A stretch of 64,000 bases of DNA from Thalassia testudinum (Eukaryota; Streptophyta; Magnoliopsida; Alismatales; Hydrocharitaceae). The translations under genes and the position numbers were made by a program. Positions within the stretch are counted from its first letter, which is position 1; each line of letters starts with the position of its first letter. The stretch covers positions 66,900,501 through 66,964,500 of the forward strand of contig JAZHRO010000003.1 of assembly GCA_037157565.1 (NCBI GenBank). The letters run 5' to 3'. The notes beneath the pieces are model-generated. The model did not search any database and had not been told where the DNA came from. It saw only the letters and a list, made by a program, of their open reading frames with translations. Of this stretch, positions 33,803-45,396 are shown piece after piece.

Positions 33803-34540
33803 TGGCCGTCCATCTTCTGGAAGTTGTAGATGGTGCCACGGATGTCGGATTGACTCGATTTTTGTGTCCTTGGGCTGCGATCATCGATCCGAATTCATCC
33901 GTGTGGTCGGATTTGCCATCTGAAGTGCGAATTTACACCATCCTGGCCCTTGATCTTCTAGGGTTCCCCGATCTCTATCTGATGCTACGTATGCCTGATT
34001 AGGGAGATCTTGGAGTCGTTGAACTCCAATCGTCACCCTGATCATATCCATACGGTTGGATCTTTGATCCGAGGCCTCGATAAAATATTTGCCCTGTCCA
34101 AGCACATAAAACGAGACAATTAACCTCCATTTTATTCAAACTACTCTAAATGCAAGATGATGCATGTAATGCAATATTTATATCATGAAATGCAATCCTA
34201 TGCTTAAGAACATGCATAAATAGACATTTTAAGTAGTGTAAATGTGTTTACATCAAATATCTTCACCTTGAAGACACACTTAATGACCTAAAATATTCTA
34301 TTAGAACATATGTAGAAAAATATGCGGACATTAAAAAGAAGAATCAAAAGAAGATTAGGCATGCATTTTTATATCAGAAGGCCAAGAGAAGAGAGTCTAA
34401 TGGACCCTCTAAATTGAAAGGAATTAATAGCTATGAACCCAAAAGAATATGGGTATCGAAAAAATTTGTGGAAAATTGTGTTGCAAGTTATGGGAAAGAT
34501 CAACAAGGAAATCACAATTGGAGTGGCAACCTTCAATAAG

Positions 34541-35214
34541 CCAACAATCATTAATTTGGCTATGAAAGATGGTGGAGCCAACAATGTAAATGGATGCCAA
34601 ATTTTTGGTGGAGACCCCCTCCACTTGGCTATTGCTATTAGGTGTAACTCCTTATACCTTAGCAGGTATGATTTCCAAGATTAAATGTTTATTTCCTGCT
34701 TAGTTATAAATAATTTTTTAATATAAAATTGACTAAGCATTAACTTAATTAAATTGGGATCGCAACTTGGCAGGAGAAGAATAAAGAAAATCAAACCTTA
34801 ATAAGAGATCATTGTTTAAGGGGCAGATCAAGATCACTTAGTAGCATTTAGATAGCATATTTATCTATGTTGGAATGTATAACTCTTACTCAATGCTTCA
34901 TTTTATTTTGATATAGTCATTATGTTAGACTATCAGGAATTTCATCATCTCCTTATCATGAACTTGATAATTTTCATATGATAAATTTGACATCATGCTT
35001 AATGGAATATTACTTAAAAACGAGGGAGAAAAATGTAAATTTCATTCTTAGAATTTTACTTGTTTAAGCATGATTAATAACAAGTCACTTAAGATAGATC
35101 TTTTAGTTGATAATAAAAGGGAGAGAAATATAAAATATGCGTGATGATGGGGGGAGTAATTCTAAAGTAATTATTTATTATTCTCGTATGCATAATTGTA
35201 ATTTTGTTATCATT
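34541..35214 (+). other. 3' noncoding region of element J
   Basis: AT-rich; where protease, integrase and RT would be expected, no such motif is readable in any frame. Confidence 0.6.
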
Positions 35215-35228
35215 AAAAAGAGGAAGAA
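35215..35228 (+). other. Polypurine tract of element J
   Basis: AAAAAGAGGAAGAA directly before the 3' LTR. Confidence 0.7.
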
Positions 35229-36113
35229 TGTAAGAACCTTTGTTTTGATGAAACAAAATTATGTTTTATTTTGAACTAATCATTCAGGTTCACGCTCGCA
35301 TAAATTCAGTTAGTTACCGTCTGCGTGAATCAAAGTGAAGATTATCTTCAGTCAATGTAATTCTTTTATATTTCTTGAGTCTAGAATTACTGTAAGGAAC
35401 CTCAGATTTAAAGGCAAACCTTTCTAAATCGTAAAATAAATATCTAAATATTATTGATCAATCAAATTAGTCTAACAGTCAAACCCGATTTTCCAAGTAT
35501 TTGATCGATCAGCAATTGATCGACCAATAAAGTAAATTGATTGAGCAATTTGGTTCAAATGATTTTTCTCAACATTCCAAGAATGCATGATTTTCACCTA
35601 TTAATAGTACTGCACACCCCTCATTTTAAAGCAAACTTTTAAAGAGAAATCCATATAGAAAAAGAGCACTCATGCTTTCTCTCAAAGTGCTTCTATGCTT
35701 TTATTTTCACGCTCTCCAAAGCACATCGATTCGAACCTCAGCAAAAATCCAATTTGACTTTCCTTGAGGTTCTATAGGATTATATTATTTTATTTTACTT
35801 ATTGCTTTGATTACGGATCCCAAGTTGTTGGGAGAAATCCATTGTTATTGTTGTTGTGCTTCTCTTCACGTTAGTAAGTGAAGGGATCATTGTAAGAGGT
35901 TGTGACCCTCGTTCAAGTGGTACGCTAGTGGATTGACTAGTGTTGCCTAGTCGGGGAAATCCTAAGCTAGGAGGCTTAGGTAGTTCTTTTTACCTGTAAG
36001 GGTTTCCACTATAATCTTTGTGTATATTGTGGGATTTTTTTTGTGCCATATTTTTATTACAATCAATATCATACTTGATCATGTATTTGTGGACAAGTAA
36101 GATCCGTAAGCAC
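35229..36113 (+). mobile_element. 3' LTR of element J, right end trimmed
   Basis: Homologous to 30822-31774. The last 8 bases or so are replaced by the start of K's LTR. Confidence 0.75.
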
Positions 36114-39100
36114 TAATGGGAACACCATCATAGGCCCTAACTAACCACTTTTAGTTAGGATTGGAAGATAAATGCTCCTACATAACCATTTGAGGGCTAC
36201 AACGCCCCATTATTCTATTTTGAGAAGAGAACAAGAAAGTAGGGTTAATTCTGTAATTTTAACGGCATATCATGAGCACAGAATGACCGTGGGCTTTGTC
36301 AGGGGTTAATTGAAGGTCAATTGAGCATTAATGACTAATAAGTGGGTCCACGCAGGCAAAAACAAGGTTTCACGCATTTTGAGAACCAATACAACACGTA
36401 AAAACCCTAATTTCAAACCTGCTTAAATTATAGATGTTCTAGTCACGATAAAATTCATCTAAATATCCTAAAATTTGAAGAAAAATATTTCTTGAGGTTT
36501 GGTATGCTTGATTTGACTTTTGAAACCCATTTTGTCCTCAAATAGTTTCAAAATAAATTCTACCATAATTTGGGTTTCTAAGCAAATTGTCCAGTCAAAC
36601 TTGATCAAAATTGAAATCTCACTTCACCATCACATTCCTTGAGTCTTAATTAGGTTTTTATTAGAATTTGGGTCCAATCACAGTCTATCTTGACCGAGTT
36701 TGCAATTTAGTCCATTTAAACTTTGTTTCTCTCAATTAAGGCCGTAGCTTTTCAAATATTAGAAATCAAGTCCCTAACTTTGTCATCATTTCTTGCAAAA
36801 TGGTCCCTACCACCATTAGTGTGAATGTCGCAGCTCCATTGAGATTTGAGTGAAGATTTCTCACTCGATTCTCAATCAAACCTTTCCGAAATTGAAAGGG
36901 AGAATCTTTGAGAGATTCTCTACTAATTGGACTAGGTATTAGACCATAATTTGCCCTAGAATCTTCATGCGAATGCTTGAAAAATTAGGGATTTTTCATC
37001 CCTAAGTTTTTGAGCTCACAGAGCTTATTTCCAAGCTTGGAAGCCTCCTTAAGGCCTTTAAATAGCCACCTCTCGTGACTCCGAGCTCCTTAGCGAACTT
37101 TTAAGCTGGAAAAACCCTCTCTTCCTCAACTGCAGCTGTCCACACCTTCATCTTTGATGGGCTTCTCTATCCTCTTCATCAAGCTGGCCAACAATCAAAT
37201 TAGCCGACCAATTATCTTCCCCTCATCGTCGCGATCATCGCTTGCCAAAGCACGACTGCCATCTCCTTCTACTTCCTTGTCGTCGCGTCACCGTTGACCA
37301 CATCTTCTCCAGCTTCATTCTATCACAATTGGAGCCCTCCGCTCGCCATCTCTCTCTCTGAGTCTGTCTATCTATTCCTCTTCCCTTACTGATCCTCTCC
37401 AACCCTTTAGCTCTTAGATTCAACCACCAACACGACCCCAATCCAATCATCTCCCTCCGCTCTGGCCAAGCTCGAATGAGGTCATACCACCTCCATAGAC
37501 CACCAAACCCTTCGAGATCACCACCAGAACCTCTGCTACGTCACGCTCGACAGAGGCTCTCAAGAAATTGAGGGGCTCGTATGCTCAAACACTCCATCAA
37601 ACACACATACTCATGCACACCCCCCCCCCGAGGTTGCCAGACCTCCATACACACCCTCACACTACACCACAACCACCATCGCACTCGTCGACATCTGGCG
37701 ATCCTTCTGAACCACTCTGATTGGGCCATCAGGTTGTATTCCTTATTTCAAGTACTTCACTAGCCTTTGTCGCTACAGGCTTCTTCTCCGACCTTGGCTG
37801 TAGCTCTCCGACTGTGTTCTTCATCAACTTTCCCTCCAGGTGACAAGACTCTAGGTCTCAAGGGTTTCCAGAACTTCAATCTTCGTAGCAAGCCTCTGAA
37901 GTTGCTCCAATTTGGACGAAGATAGCACTATGTCGTGCAAAGAAGAAAGGGACAAAGTTAGTCCCACATCGTCGGCTTTGAAGCCTTCTACGTAGGATAA
38001 AAGTATTTTGTGAAGATGACCCCTCGCCTAGTACATGTGGGGCCAGGTCCCTCCATGCACGCATCCATACACTCCTCACCTGCGGTCACTACCACTCGAG
38101 TCTAGTCCCCTGCCTAGATTGGAATACACGATCGTATACCCGATTACCCCCCTTAGTCTGATAGAAAGAAGAGAGAGAAAAGGGGGGGTTTGCTCTCATG
38201 CACTCCCTCTACTCCAAGTACTTAGAAGAATTCCTTGAGAAGCCTGGAGCCTATGCTGACCCTCTTTTGAGGGGTGAAGGAAAGAAAGGGAAGGTTCTGA
38301 GGCTCTTAAAAGAGAGAGAGCCTTGTGCTCTTGGTGCCTCTTCTGGAGCTATGCTTGCTGAGGCATAACACTTAAGCCATATGATACCTAAGGTCGATGT
38401 CTGAGTACTATAGCATTGAAGTTACTATGGCTTTACTGAAAATTGATTGACATGGATTATTGATTAGGAGTACCGTTCATTTATTTGAATTAATTGAGCT
38501 TAAACATATAAAGTTAAATTGGTGATTTAAATCACTATTTTAACCCAATCTTTTGTGCACTCTAACATTTGATTTCTTCGATATATTATTCTGTTTCATT
38601 TTGAGCAAAGTTTTGATCATATTTTTGAATATATTGTGATTAGTGGATTAAATTGCTATCAGTTGCTTCTTACGAATGACCTCAGATTGTACTTTCTGAA
38701 TCTGATTTTATAAATTTAAATGTTTTGGGTAATTTTGTGCTATATTACAATGCATTTCCTAAACAATGATGAACTTGCCCGAACAGCCACCCTTTCAATA
38801 CCAACATATCTCCACTTATATTCACCCTCAATTTTGGACAAGAAAGAACAAGAATAGAGGAACATTAGTGAGGCAAACCACACCTCCATGGAACCTTCTT
38901 CTTCTTCCCTTCTTCCTTGTGCAGAGGCTAAGGAGCAACACCACTTCTGGAGGATGACCTAGTAAGAGCTTTAGGGTGGTGGCCGCCTATCCTAGGAGGA
39001 AGAACAAAGGAGGATATGAAGAGCATGATAGCATTCTTAATAGTGCAAGAGTTGCTGCACTTGGAGAGAGTCTTTTAGCACTTGGAGGACTTTCCTTCAT

Positions 39101-39593
39101 CTTCATTTTATCTTTTGCATTAGCTATTTGTTATCATGTTTTCCTTGTAACAAGCATTAGCTACTTGCCCTTTATTCTACCAGTAATATAAAAGATCAAA
39201 TCATTGCCTTTCAATTCCTATGCTTTTGATTTCTGGAGCTTTCTTTTAAAGCTTTAGTGTACTCAATTCTCCTTTCTAATTAGCATGGTGTACTTGCCTA
39301 GGGTAAGCTTAGAAAGGTAGCTTGTATCTTAATCACTTACGTGTAGTTAATTGATCTTTTGTGCCTCGATTATTTCAAAACCCTAAAAATTTGCAAAATC
39401 AAAAATACAAAAAAAATACAAGTGTCGATTTGAGAGAGAGAGAGAGAGAACCAGTTATTTGACTAATAAATTGGCCTCCTTAGACAACCCTAGATACTCA
39501 CCATATCTAGCTTTACAAATTTAAAAGTCGACCAATTTTACACGTTGCAACGATTAAAACCCACATTTACAAAATCACGTAAAATCCGTATCA
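36114..39593 (+). mobile_element. 5' LTR of element K
   Basis: Starts TAATGGGAACACC (TG changed to TA), matching minus-strand 10463 of A; ends CGTATCA before the primer site. A likely TATA is TTTAAATAG at 37057-37064. It parallels A's LTR up to about 38200 and then has roughly 0.8 kb of unrelated DNA that A lacks. Confidence 0.75.
38198..38368 (+). CDS. Small 56-codon open frame, possibly a captured gene piece
   Basis: ATG at 38198 (MHSLYSKYLEEF), stop TAA at 38366, no interruption. Composition is ordinary for a soluble protein (LLRGEGKKGKVLRLLKERE), unlike the low-complexity frames elsewhere in these LTRs. It begins where K's LTR stops matching A's. I do not recognise the protein. It may be a piece of a host exon carried by the LTR, or chance; nothing shows that it is expressed. 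Confidence 0.3.
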   Translation: MHSLYSKYLEEFLEKPGAYADPLLRGEGKKGKVLRLLKEREPCALGASSGAMLAEA

Positions 39594-39598
39594 CTTTT

Positions 39599-39616
39599 TG
39601 GCACCATTACTAGGGA
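39599..39616 (+). other. Primer-binding site, tRNA-Asp type (element K)
   Basis: TGGCACCATTACTAGGGA, diverged from the usual site, 5 nt after the LTR. Confidence 0.75.
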
Positions 39617-41252
39617 GGCACGACTTATCTCTCTTACTTAATTAGGTCACCACTAGTTTTGTTTTGATTTTGACTTAAGTGCAAATTGAGAGAGGGAGTG
39701 AGATTTGGATTTACTTGGAGTGGAAGCTTCAAGTTATCTTATCTTCTCGTGATTTCAGGTAAGTACCCAAGCTAGAATCTCTTGGAAAATCCTAAAAATA
39801 TCTTTTAAATAACAAAACTCATGAAAACAAGAAAAATTTGGGGTGGTGGAACCCTAAAAATCAATTGTTTGCTTGTTTACTTCAATTCTCCACCACCTTT
39901 TACTTGGTGTTGAATTTTTGAAAATTCAAATTTTGTCATGATTTTCAAAAATCAAGTTCAAGTACTTAAAGGCTTCCTAAAAATTCACTAAACTTCACCT
40001 AAAAAACCCCCTTTGAGTCAAGAATGTTGACTCCAGATTTAAAAAATTTAAAAATTCTTGTATTGAATAGGGGTCACACCTTGTTGCCTTACTATTTAGT
40101 TATTGTTCATGAATTATAAAACCTTTCCTACTTATTAGATTTGGACAAACTTGACATTGTTGTAAACCTTGAGAAAATCTCTACAACACATAAAAATTGA
40201 AAAAATTTTAGAGGTTATTTGAGGTTTCTGCATAATCGATCTTTCAAATCTATATTTTCTACTTTTTGGCACTAGTAAAAAAAATTCCAAAAAAATACAA
40301 ACAAGTTCCTAAAATCATAAAAAAATTACTTTTCGATTCCTTGTTCGATTTCCTATCAGGTGCTAGTGTCTCTCTTATTTGGACCATCACCTTAAAAGAT
40401 TTTTGAAAAAAGAGATTCATTTTAGGAGTTGCATACCTGGGATTTCAACTTTAGGGGTTTGATTTTATTTTCTCTTAGTCACACATAGACTAAAGGAATC
40501 AACCTTCACCAACCAAAACTTGGTTGTCTTATTTTGTGTGATCATTTTCAAACATGTTTGAATACTTAACAAGAGAGGGTTAAAAGTCATTAAAACCTTA
40601 TCAAACCCAAAAATCCTTCAATTGTAACCCTTGCTTGCAAACCCTACTGTTTTGGCTTGGGCATCACATTTCTCGCCCAATTCACACACACTAAAAAAAT
40701 GAAATAATCGGGCATTACCCAAAACAACGTCCTTCACATTCTTTGCTCTTTAAGGCTCCTAAGCCTAACTAAAATTTGCAGTCAATTGACCACTATGGAC
40801 TTCATCAAATTCTATGCTTGATATCAACATTTCACGTTATCTCTAATTGTTCCTAATTCCCTTAATCAAACACGGTATGAGATTAAGAGGGAAGTCAAAT
40901 GACAGATATGGGTTTGCACAAGCCCCTGGTCACTTTCCCAACACATGCTTAGGCCCAAGTCACCTCTCTAATCTAGCCAAGTTAATTTTGGGAAGTAGAT
41001 TCACTTATTGATTTCTTGATAATTTGGGTTCCCAAGTCTTAGGTTTTTCTTAAGGAGTTAATGTTAAGTTAGGCTTAGAACTTTATTTTCTTGAATTGCA
41101 CACATTTCATAGTCCTTTTTCCTTCTCCGCTCCTCCCGTTCTTCTAGTGTATGCACGGGTGAAGGTTCCAAAACCCACATGTTGAGGGACCACTTGATTT
41201 TTCCCCACGCACCAAACAATCACTATTTCCACATTCTTCTTCCTCTCATAAT
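39617..41252 (+). other. 5' leader of element K
   Basis: AT-rich, no credible coding frame. The last 100 bp (41150-41250) match minus-strand DNA before D's gag (59940-60060). Confidence 0.6.
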
Positions 41253-41713
41253 ATGGAAAACCCCCAAAGTAGGTCCAATGCCACTTCGACCTCTCATTCA
41301 CATTCCACCTCTAACCGCACCTGTAACCTTCCTATCGAAGACCAACAATCTGACCCACATTCTAACTTCTCCCTCTCTCACTTCCCCAGCCTAGAGCTAC
41401 CTCAAAATCCAGAAATTAGTGAGTTGCCAAATAATCAAAATCAAGGTCCCCTACCTAATCCCTTATTTAGAATGGTTGAGCAACTGGCTCAACTTCAAGC
41501 AAATCAACAACAGTTGGCTAGGATTGTCAAGAACCTAGCCAACCAAGGCCCTAATCAACACCCTCTCAACAGTCTGTCATTCCTCTTAAGGATTTATATG
41601 ATCCTTCGAATTATGAGGATAAACCCGGGGTGGTCATTCCAGAAGGGGACTTCGAGATCAAACCAGTTGTTCTGAACCTAATTAAGCATTTCCATGGCCT
41701 TCCAAGGGAAGAC
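41253..41713 (+). pseudogene. gag: gag of element K, cut by element F
   Basis: Start ATG (MENPQSRS) at 41253. Ser/Thr-rich N-terminus, then a Gln-rich helix (LAQLQANQQQLARIVKNL, about 41480) and, after a frame break near 41590, the start of the capsid domain (VVIPEGDFEIKPVVLNLIK, FHGLPRED). The LTR of F begins straight after FHGLPRED. The same segments occur in D's gag at 59380-59935, so K and D belong to one gag family. Only about the first third of gag is present. Confidence 0.85.
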
Positions 41714-42995
41714 TGATGACTCTATAATTATTAGTGTTAATATTATCAATTAGAGTAAATTTTGAGGGCACATGTGCATTAATGTCACATTATAGTGGGT
41801 CTGCAGGCATTGCATGCATTCTGTATTATTTTACGTTAAGATTACTTACAATCAATGTTTAATGACCTTGCAAAGAACTCCATACTGAAATAGGTCATAG
41901 ATGAGCAATCGGACAGTACAGATGGATCCAGATCGACGAACAAAGTCTAGCAAACTCAAAAATCACCTCGATCCGACCTCCGTAGCTCCCACAACAAGTT
42001 TGAGGAAGATCAGTGGTCAGGGGGTAATACAACATCCTTATAGGCTTCAGATAAAAAATCCAATAGTATGAATGTATCTAGAGCAACAATCGCAATCCGG
42101 CAACGTGGAAATCATCTCAATCCGAGAACTGTGGCATCCTCTATAGTAGAAAGAAGATCGATTTCGCAGATGATGCCATGTGGCACCATCTATGCTGCCC
42201 AACATCGAAATAGAATATCGGCAACAGCAGCAGCGTGCGGAGTGAGCGTGAAGCAGCTCGTCTGTGTGCAACATAGCACGTGTGAGCATTTGCATAGCAG
42301 TGGCAGCTACACATGTGCGCGGAGTGGATCGAGCCAGCACAGCACGCACAACATGGTGCAAGGCGCTTGGGCTAGCGGGCACGTGAGCTGGGCTTCAACG
42401 ATGTTTGAGGCGGACATTTAGCAATGTCTTTGATGTCACTGTTGACCCAAAGATGTCTTTTAGCCTTTTCCTTCCATTATAAAAGGGCCCATCCTCCTCC
42501 ACTTTTGGGCATCTTCTACCAAGTAACTCCACCACTCCATAGAGCATCCACGTAAAGTCTTGAATATGTTGAACCATCGATGGAAGCCCCTCCACAACCG
42601 TGGCTGCCTCGCCTCTCCCTTTAGCTACTAGTGTCTTTAGTTTAATATTTTTGTTGTTTTAAGATTTCATCTATCGTTATAGTTGTAAAACTATTTGACT
42701 TATGCAATATATTATCTTCTTTCATCATGTCCATGTTTCTTTCATAGCTTGCCAAACTGTCTCTCTCTTTCTCCTTCTTTCTCTCTCTCTTCCTCTCCCT
42801 ATCTCTCTCTTTCTCTCTATTTTTGCAAGTGAATCAAATGACATATTTTTGTGTCACCATTAAGCAGTAAAACGATTTGATTCCATGCCTCCCTATGATT
42901 AGCACTTGAAATCACATATGATATTTCTAATTAAAATTGATGTCGTAAAACATGCTACAAGGAATGATTTAACTTGAAGTGTTTCATCGACGTCA
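41714..42995 (+). mobile_element. 5' LTR of element F
   Basis: TGATGACTC to CGACGTCA. The first 220 bp align with minus-strand 25130-24910 of B. It contains a G-box-like palindrome (42168-42191) and a TC-rich tract (42762-42828). Confidence 0.82.
42762..42828. repeat. TC-rich microsatellite-like tract
   Basis: Imperfect (TC)n with CTTT interruptions, in the U5 side of F's LTR. Confidence 0.8.
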
Positions 42996-43000
42996 GTTTT

Positions 43001-43018
43001 TGGCACTGTTGCTGGGGA
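43001..43018 (+). other. Primer-binding site, tRNA-Asp type (element F)
   Basis: TGGCACTGTTGCTGGGGA, 5 nt after the LTR. Confidence 0.82.
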
Positions 43019-44557
43019 GGCAACGAATCTTTTATTCACTTTCATTTCCTTAGGAATTATTCGTACTTGTGTTATCTAACTTACCTTTCTCTCTTCTTCT
43101 TGATTGCAGGAATCTAGTACATCGACAACGGAGGGAGAGTAGATCGGATTAAATCAAGGGAAGTACAAGAGAAGATCGACATCAACCTGTAGCTTTGATA
43201 TCTTATCATCCCACGATCCAAAGGTAACCCTTCATCTCCAGACCAAGGAGAAGATCTATGTGGTGATACTCTAGAAAAGCCCTCTCTTATGTTTGTTGAA
43301 GGAAACACTACCACAAAGTTCTCAACCCGCTAATTTTGCAACACTATTTTCTGGATTCAAGTTAACCACACAATTAGAGGACCCTTCTCATCTCTAAAAA
43401 TTTTTAAAAACCACTTAGAGGTGTTCCTTCTAGTGGGAGAACTCCACCTAAAATTTTATTGCCAAACTCTTTGTAGTTTGGCCGTGAAAAATTCTCTACT
43501 GGAAGTGTGCAAGGTTGTCCTAATTTCTGGAGACCCATAGGTTGTTTCTGCTGGTACGAACTCCACACAGCTTGGATTTGTAAGAGATTTATATTTCTAG
43601 AAATATCCTGAAATGCTCTACATTTCCTATGAAGATTATTTCTACATTTGAAAAAGATTAGTGCTTGTTTAAATTCAATTGCCAAATTCATGCACTGATC
43701 TAGAGGTTCTGGATAGATTTACCCTCTCTTAGAAAAACATGAATTTTGGTGGCCTATCATCCTCTAAAAATTTTGAAATTGAGTTTTTTGAAAATTTCAT
43801 TCGATTTTGGTCAGGATAGGCCATTGCTTGCTTTGATAGGACCCTTCTTGATAAAGTTTAAAAAAAGATACACTAGAAGTTGCACGCCCTAGGATCTTCC
43901 ACACTAGGGTGCTTTTAACTTCATAATCACACAAAAGGTCCTAAGGAAAATCAATCTTCATCAACCGTGTGACTATATCTTTGTGCCTTGATTGAATCTA
44001 TAGCAAGTAAAATGCTAAAATCCAATAAAGCAAGGTTTAAACTCTAAAAGTTGTTCATCACAATCTTGCTTGATAAAGAACACTTGTGTTGGCATTGGGT
44101 CCTTGCACCTGATTGTGCACACAACTCAACTGGAATCTTTTTAAGGGCATCAACCCCCCTAATGCCCTTCACTTAATCCCTGAGCACAAGCACTAACCTA
44201 TCTCTAAATTAAAATTGAGTAGATGTTAGCCCTAGGATTCATTGAGTTCGTTTCAGGGTATTTTCTTAAATGCATTGTGAATTGGTGCCATCTGCTTGCT
44301 CCAAAAGGTGCTAAGTTGGGTGGCCTGATTGTCAAACAACTTAAGTAGGGGCTTGACATAATTAGCGGCCCTGGGGACACACTCCCCCTACTTCGCCTTC
44401 CCAACTTTACCACCTTCGAGAGTAAGGACAACATCGAATTCGTCGTGTGGTCGAAATTTATTTATGAAGTGTAGGTCACCTAGGTCTACACTATAGGGCT
44501 TAGTTTTGCTTGCTTGATTGTGCACACTTAATTCTCTCATCTGTGCTTCTCTCATCC
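43019..44557 (+). other. 5' leader of element F
   Basis: AT-rich, no supported coding frame. A 95-codon antisense frame (43404-43691) has no recognisable motif. Confidence 0.55.
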
Positions 44558-45396
44558 CTCCACTTTTTCCAAACAGTGGATTTCCATGCCTATCCTTCCT
44601 TCCCAAACTATCCCCAACATGATTTGTATTCTAACCCAAGTAGACTGTATCCACAGTTTACTTAGGATAACCAACCACCTTGTTGGGGACTTAATCTAAG
44701 ACTTGAGTACCCAGAATACCCCTCTTGTCCCAACTATCCCAATTTTAACCAACACGCATCAATCTCTTATTGGAATACTTCCAACCCACCCACTCAAGGG
44801 TATGATCCAAACCTTGGGGATTCTTATCTTGATTCTCATTATGATGACTCCTCTTTTAGGTCCTACCCACCCACTAACCAATCTGATAGAACCCACACTC
44901 TAGGAGAACACCAAGACCCCTACCCTTCCCAAGGCCATAACCAAGGTAGGTCATCTGAATTCAAGGATCTCTCCAACTTGACCTATGGATTGGAAGGGAT
45001 TTTAGAAAATTGGAAATCAAATGATGATCATAAACCTAGGTAAATCAAGAATGATCAACCCCTACTTTAGACCCCTGACAAAGAATCCGACTATGAGGAG
45101 CACTTAGAACCTCAATTATTCTGGAGTAGGACTAAACAAAAAATGGTGCCTCTTAAGGAATTGGATCCTGAAAATGATAGACTAGAGGACCCACCTAAAA
45201 AGCTAAACCCCAGTACAGACTCTAATGCCTATCCTCAACTATACCCTCTTAACCATGAATTGAATGCTAAGGAGGAAATCCAAGGGAAACCTAATGATTC
45301 TCAGAAAATTCTTGATAGCCTTCAGTTGGAGTTATATAGATAGAATCAAGAATTGATTGAAGGGAAACAAGCTATGATTGATATGTTCCAACAATT
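44558..45396 (+). pseudogene. Long gag-position frame of element F, cut by CACTA end
   Basis: One frame of about 280 codons with four in-frame stops and no visible frame shift. Order: Tyr/Pro/Asn-rich part with SFPNYPQHDLYSN (44600) and GYDPNLGDSYLDSHYDDSSF (44800), helical part (LEGILENWKS), acidic part (45070-45290) and coiled coil (QKILDSLQLELY). NYPQHD recurs in the same place in C (FNYPQHDEYPNS). I do not recognise a known domain; it occupies the position of gag. The start codon is not clear. Confidence 0.55.

Larger units (their letters stand above)
32490..34255 (-). mobile_element. Solo LTR of family C
   Basis: TG at 32490 to CA at 34255, flanked on both sides by the duplication AATAT (32485-32489, 34256-34260). 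Homologous along its length to 50769-52483 and 56717-58402. Formed when the two LTRs of a full element recombine. The CpG-rich core (33300-33780) is better preserved than in the other two copies. Confidence 0.93.
31798..34540 (+). pseudogene. gag: gag of element J, internally deleted and interrupted
   Basis: The N-terminus has PLFDGSDYDYWKRRMQIFLQ (31850-31910), the same start as element I's gag. A capsid piece follows (ALFCD, YEIWDQL near 32090). It is then fused to an acidic segment (TWDDSNTSLELDAEEQ, 32150) and a coiled coil (32290-32480) that in element I lies after the zinc knuckle, so the knuckle and most of the capsid are deleted. The solo LTR at 32490-34255 interrupts the coiled coil. 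The rest (34256-34540) includes KRIWVSKKF, like the end of I's gag. Confidence 0.75.
30822..36113 (+). mobile_element. Element J: gag-only Ty1/copia element, carrying a solo gypsy LTR
   Basis: LTRs at 30822-31782 and 35229-36113, initiator-Met primer site, gag fragment, polypurine tract; no pol. The right LTR seems to lack its last bases, where K begins. Flanking duplications do not match (ATACC left, CTAAT right), which agrees with loss of the true right end. A family-C solo LTR interrupts gag. Confidence 0.78.
36114..41713 (+). mobile_element. Element K: A-like gypsy element, left part
   Basis: Plus strand: 3.5 kb LTR, tRNA-Asp primer site, leader and start of gag, then cut by element F. 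The LTR is homologous to those of element A in reverse orientation, while its gag matches element D. The continuation of K beyond F is not in the window. Confidence 0.75.
41714..45396 (+). mobile_element. Element F: non-autonomous relative of B, left part
   Basis: Plus strand: LTR, tRNA-Asp primer site, leader and long gag-position frame, then cut by a CACTA end at 45397. The LTR start is homologous to B's LTR. The 3' part is not in the window. It is inserted in K's gag; a possible target duplication AAGAC (41709-41713) cannot be checked. Confidence 0.75.

Noticed and set aside
33012..34002. Several frames in the CpG-rich part of the solo LTR
   Set aside because: Frames are a by-product of GC content; they are not kept in the two related LTRs.
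30822..36112. A clean target duplication for element J
   Set aside because: ATACC on the left and CTAAT on the right do not match; only TAAT-like chance similarity.
38766..39191. Two frames (63 and 71 codons) in K's LTR, the second with a hydrophobic end
   Set aside because: Not recognisable as a protein, separated by a stop and likely chance in AT-rich DNA; mentioned only under the captured-DNA finding.
43404..43691. A 95-codon antisense frame in F's leader
   Set aside because: No motif, antisense to the element, no counterpart in other leaders.
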